8,743 nt of DNA from Thiobacillus sp. (GTDB taxonomy: Bacteria; Pseudomonadota; Gammaproteobacteria; Burkholderiales; Thiobacillaceae): NCBI GenBank assembly GCA_018780025.1, contig JADMKH010000257.1, forward strand, positions 1 through 8,743. Direction: 5' to 3'. Below, one piece after another: positions 6,800-8,743 of the stretch; the first letter of the stretch is position 1; each line of letters begins with the position of its first letter. A program made the position numbers and the translations under genes. Under the pieces are notes generated by a model. It searched no databases, was not told the origin of the DNA, and saw only the letters and a program-made list of their open reading frames with translations.

Positions 6800-8005
6800 T
6801 TAACGCAGATTAACCAGCGTCTGCAGCACGGCATCCTGTGCCTTGATGGTCTGCGCGTTGGCCTGATACACCCGCTGCGCGGTAATCATGTTGACCAGCT
6901 CGGCGGTCAGGTCGACATTCGAGTCTTCCACCGCGGATGCTTGCAGCACCCCCAGATTGCCGGAATCGGGCGTGCCCACGAGCGGGGTGCCTGAAGCCGA
7001 ACTCTCGGCCCACTGGTTGTTTCCCAGCTGTTGCAAGCCATTGGGGTTGGCAAAATTAGCCAGCACCACCTGACCCAAAACGGCCGTTTGGCCATTGGTA
7101 TACCGGCCCAGCACGATCCCGTCTCCACCGATATTAAAACCGGCCAGCCGGCCCGAAGTGAAGCCATCCTGATTCAATGTGTTGACACTGAACGCTGAAC
7201 CAAACTGGGTGGTCCCTGCCAGGTCCATCGTGAATCCGAGCGGCGCTGCCCCGGTTGTCACGGTCTGCGGCGGAATGGTGATGGGCGAACCCGACGTCAG
7301 GGCGCCACTTGAGTCGAAGGTAATCGAGCCTGCGGCGAAAGCCGCACCGCCATCCAGCGAGGCATGCACATCCCAATTGCCCGCGCTGGTTTTGACAAAG
7401 TAAGACTGCAGCGTATGCGCATTGCCCAGCGTATCGTAGACCGACACGGCGGTAGAACTGTTAAACGTGGTCGGGTCATTCTGATCGAATGCGCCTACGG
7501 GAACCGCGTTCCGCGAGTCCAGATTGAGCACGGCATTCACTTCCGTGGTGACATTCGGAACGAGGTCAGAAGTATTGATACTGAGGGGTGCAGGCGCGCC
7601 GGTCGACAACACGCCGCTGGCGTTCGCCGTATAACCGGTCAGCTTGCCGCCGCTCGGGTTGACGATAAAACCCAGCCGGTCGAGCTGGAACTGGCCGTTA
7701 CGCTGATAGGTGACTTCGCCGTTATTGTCCATGCGGAAAAACCCGCCGCCATTGATTGCCAGATCCAGCGGATTATTGGTCGAGGTGATATTGCCCTGGG
7801 TAAACTGCTGCGCCACCTGCGCGACTTTGGTGCCAATACCAATTTGCGAACCACCCGCACCCGTCAGCGAGTTTGCATAGACATCGGCGAACTGTGCCTG
7901 CGACTGCTTGAATCCAACCGTGCTGGCATTCGAAACGTTGTTGCCGATGACATCCAGATTTCTGGCTGCGGCATTCAGACCGCTCAAACCTTGCTGAAAA
8001 CTCAT
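6800..8005 (-). CDS. flgE: Flagellar hook protein FlgE
   Basis: FlgE is the subunit of the curved hook that joins rod to filament. The 401-residue length is close to the enteric form. Residues 1-34 (MSFQQGLSGLNAAARNLDVI, then GNNVSNASTVGFKQ) are the N-terminal rod/hook domain. Residues 80-92 (LDLAINGGGFFRM) and 100-103 (YQRN) are the conserved middle motif. The outer D1/D2 part is rich in Ser, Thr, Asn and Gly (about 120-300), with VSVYDTLGNAHTLQSYFVK (187-205), a FlgE-typical stretch. The C-terminus (EDSNVDLTAELVNMITAQRV, then YQANAQTIKAQDAVLQTLVN) is the C-terminal domain. The ATG at 8003-8005 has AAGGAG (8012-8017) 6 bases upstream. It lacks the FlgG rod-stiffening segment, as expected for a hook. 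flgD precedes it by 43 bases. Confidence 0.98.
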   Translation of the reverse strand: MSFQQGLSGLNAAARNLDVIGNNVSNASTVGFKQSQAQFADVYANSLTGAGGSQIGIGTKVAQVAQQFTQGNITSTNNPLDLAINGGGFFRMDNNGEVTYQRNGQFQLDRLGFIVNPSGGKLTGYTANASGVLSTGAPAPLSINTSDLVPNVTTEVNAVLNLDSRNAVPVGAFDQNDPTTFNSSTAVSVYDTLGNAHTLQSYFVKTSAGNWDVHASLDGGAAFAAGSITFDSSGALTSGSPITIPPQTVTTGAAPLGFTMDLAGTTQFGSAFSVNTLNQDGFTSGRLAGFNIGGDGIVLGRYTNGQTAVLGQVVLANFANPNGLQQLGNNQWAESSASGTPLVGTPDSGNLGVLQASAVEDSNVDLTAELVNMITAQRVYQANAQTIKAQDAVLQTLVNLR

Positions 8006-8048
8006 GATCCACTCCTTGTATTGATGACTGACGATTTACCCGACCGGC

Positions 8049-8723
8049 CTACGCGCTGCTAATTAAAAAATCTGCCGGATATCGGCATATCCCACGCTCT
8101 TGTTCCAGATTCAGTTGCACCCCCTGGCTGTTCTGCGAAACGCTGTTCACCATGCCGAGATTCAACAGGGTGCTGCTGATTTTCTGCCCCCCCTGATCGG
8201 CATTGACCGTGAAGCTGTATTCACCGGCAGGAGCAGGCGAACCGACGTCATTCAAACCGTCCCATGCCAGCACGTTCACGCCCACGTCGCGGGGACCCAG
8301 GTTCAGCGTGCGAACCAGCCCCCCTGCGGCATCGTGGATGCTGACGCTCACGTTGTCTGCCGAGCGCGACAGATCAAACCCGATCACATCCTGAAGCTCG
8401 GCCGGGCTGATTGCGTTGCCCGGAACCAATACGCCACGGCCAATCAGGTTGGCCGCCTGCGTCATCTGGTTGACGCCCAGACTGGATGCCAGCGCCTGCA
8501 GGCTCTTGTTCATGTTTTCGATGCCCTGCACCGTGGACAGCTGGGCCAGCTGGCTGGTGACCTGGGCGTTATCCAGGGGATTCAGCGGATCCTGGTTCTT
8601 CATCTGCGCAACCAGCAAACTCAGGAAACGATCCTGCGTTTCATTGCTGCTGTTCTTGCTCGCGGCAGAAGCGCCTGCACCAAACAGGCTGGCGACATTG
8701 CTTGTGTCTTGTACGGTCGTCAT
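8049..8723 (-). CDS. flgD: Flagellar hook cap / scaffold protein FlgD, with probable 3'-end frameshift
   Basis: FlgD caps the tip of the growing hook so that FlgE can polymerise, and is replaced by FlgK. The frame gives 224 residues. Residues 29-75 hold the conserved FlgD N-terminus (TQDRFLSLLVAQMKNQDPLN, then PLDNAQVTSQLAQLSTVQGI and ENMNK). Residues about 100-205 form the FlgD Ig-like/tudor part, with AWDGLNDVGSPAPAGEYSFTV (153-173) as its hallmark. The last about 15 residues (from ER at 209 to FLISSA) are atypical. A shift of one base between 8093 and 8110 would instead read VGYADIRQIF and stop at 8063-8065, a typical FlgD ending; the corrected product would be about 219 residues. The ATG at 8721-8723 has AGAGGA (8730-8735) 6 bases upstream. 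Function may survive, since the shift affects only the extreme C-terminus. FlgC would be expected just upstream, outside the window. Confidence 0.95.
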   Translation of the reverse strand: MTTVQDTSNVASLFGAGASAASKNSSNETQDRFLSLLVAQMKNQDPLNPLDNAQVTSQLAQLSTVQGIENMNKSLQALASSLGVNQMTQAANLIGRGVLVPGNAISPAELQDVIGFDLSRSADNVSVSIHDAAGGLVRTLNLGPRDVGVNVLAWDGLNDVGSPAPAGEYSFTVNADQGGQKISSTLLNLGMVNSVSQNSQGVQLNLEQERGICRYPADFLISSA

Positions 8724-8743
8724 GGCATGTCCTCTTTACGTTT

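Noticed and set aside
5215..8005. Sequence similarity among flgE, flgF and flgG, considered as a recent tandem duplication
   Set aside because: The shared N- and C-terminal motifs reflect the ancient axial-protein family; the middle regions differ and each has its own class-specific features.
7364..8062. A 232-codon plus-strand open frame antisense to flgE, extending into the flgD-flgE gap
   Set aside because: It mirrors flgE codons and shows no domain or independent signal; a shadow frame is the simple explanation.
8720..8728. A mini open frame ATG CCA TGA overlapping the flgD start on the minus strand
   Set aside because: Two codons between a good Shine-Dalgarno and the flgD ATG could arise by chance; the Shine-Dalgarno spacing fits the flgD ATG (6 bases) and leaves none for the earlier ATG.
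8736..8743. A TAA on the minus strand at 8736-8738 that might be the stop codon of an upstream flgC
   Set aside because: Only 5 bases of the preceding gene would be in the window, too few to recognise FlgC.

Overview
The window is one contiguous stretch of a bacterial flagellar rod/hook operon, carried entirely on the minus strand. Read in transcription order, from high to low coordinate, it holds flgD, flgE, flgF, flgG, flgH, flgI, flgJ, flgK and the first 237 codons of flgL, which runs off the left edge. Every long plus-strand open frame lies antisense to one of these genes and looks like a shadow. I see no mobile element, RNA gene, CRISPR array or accessory island. Gaps between genes are 0 to 90 bases, so no stretch over 300 bases lacks a gene.

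The gene order flgDEFGHIJKL, the LPS-ring lipoprotein FlgH, the P-ring protein FlgI and a two-domain FlgJ (rod cap plus peptidoglycan hydrolase) point to a Gram-negative beta- or gammaproteobacterium. The moderately high GC content and the sequence style suggest a betaproteobacterium, but this is inference and no genus can be named from this window.

The genes follow assembly order. FlgD caps the growing hook, FlgE is the hook subunit, FlgF and FlgG are proximal and distal rod proteins, FlgH and FlgI form the L and P rings, FlgJ caps the rod and opens the peptidoglycan, and FlgK and FlgL join hook to filament. Most genes have a clear Shine-Dalgarno sequence, often inside or touching the stop codon of the gene before, which suggests translational coupling. 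Two starts are better placed downstream of the longest open frame: flgH at 5206 and flgI at 4526. The largest gap, 90 bases between flgJ and flgK, carries a sequence with the layout and spacing of a sigma-28 (FliA) promoter. This fits late, filament-stage expression of flgKL on top of operon read-through.

The main anomaly is at the 3' end of flgD. The annotated frame ends in an atypical tail, while the neighbouring frame encodes a typical FlgD ending followed by a stop codon, so a one-base frameshift (real or a sequence error) is likely. Otherwise this is an ordinary, intact flagellar locus; I found no convincing evidence of a new biological system.
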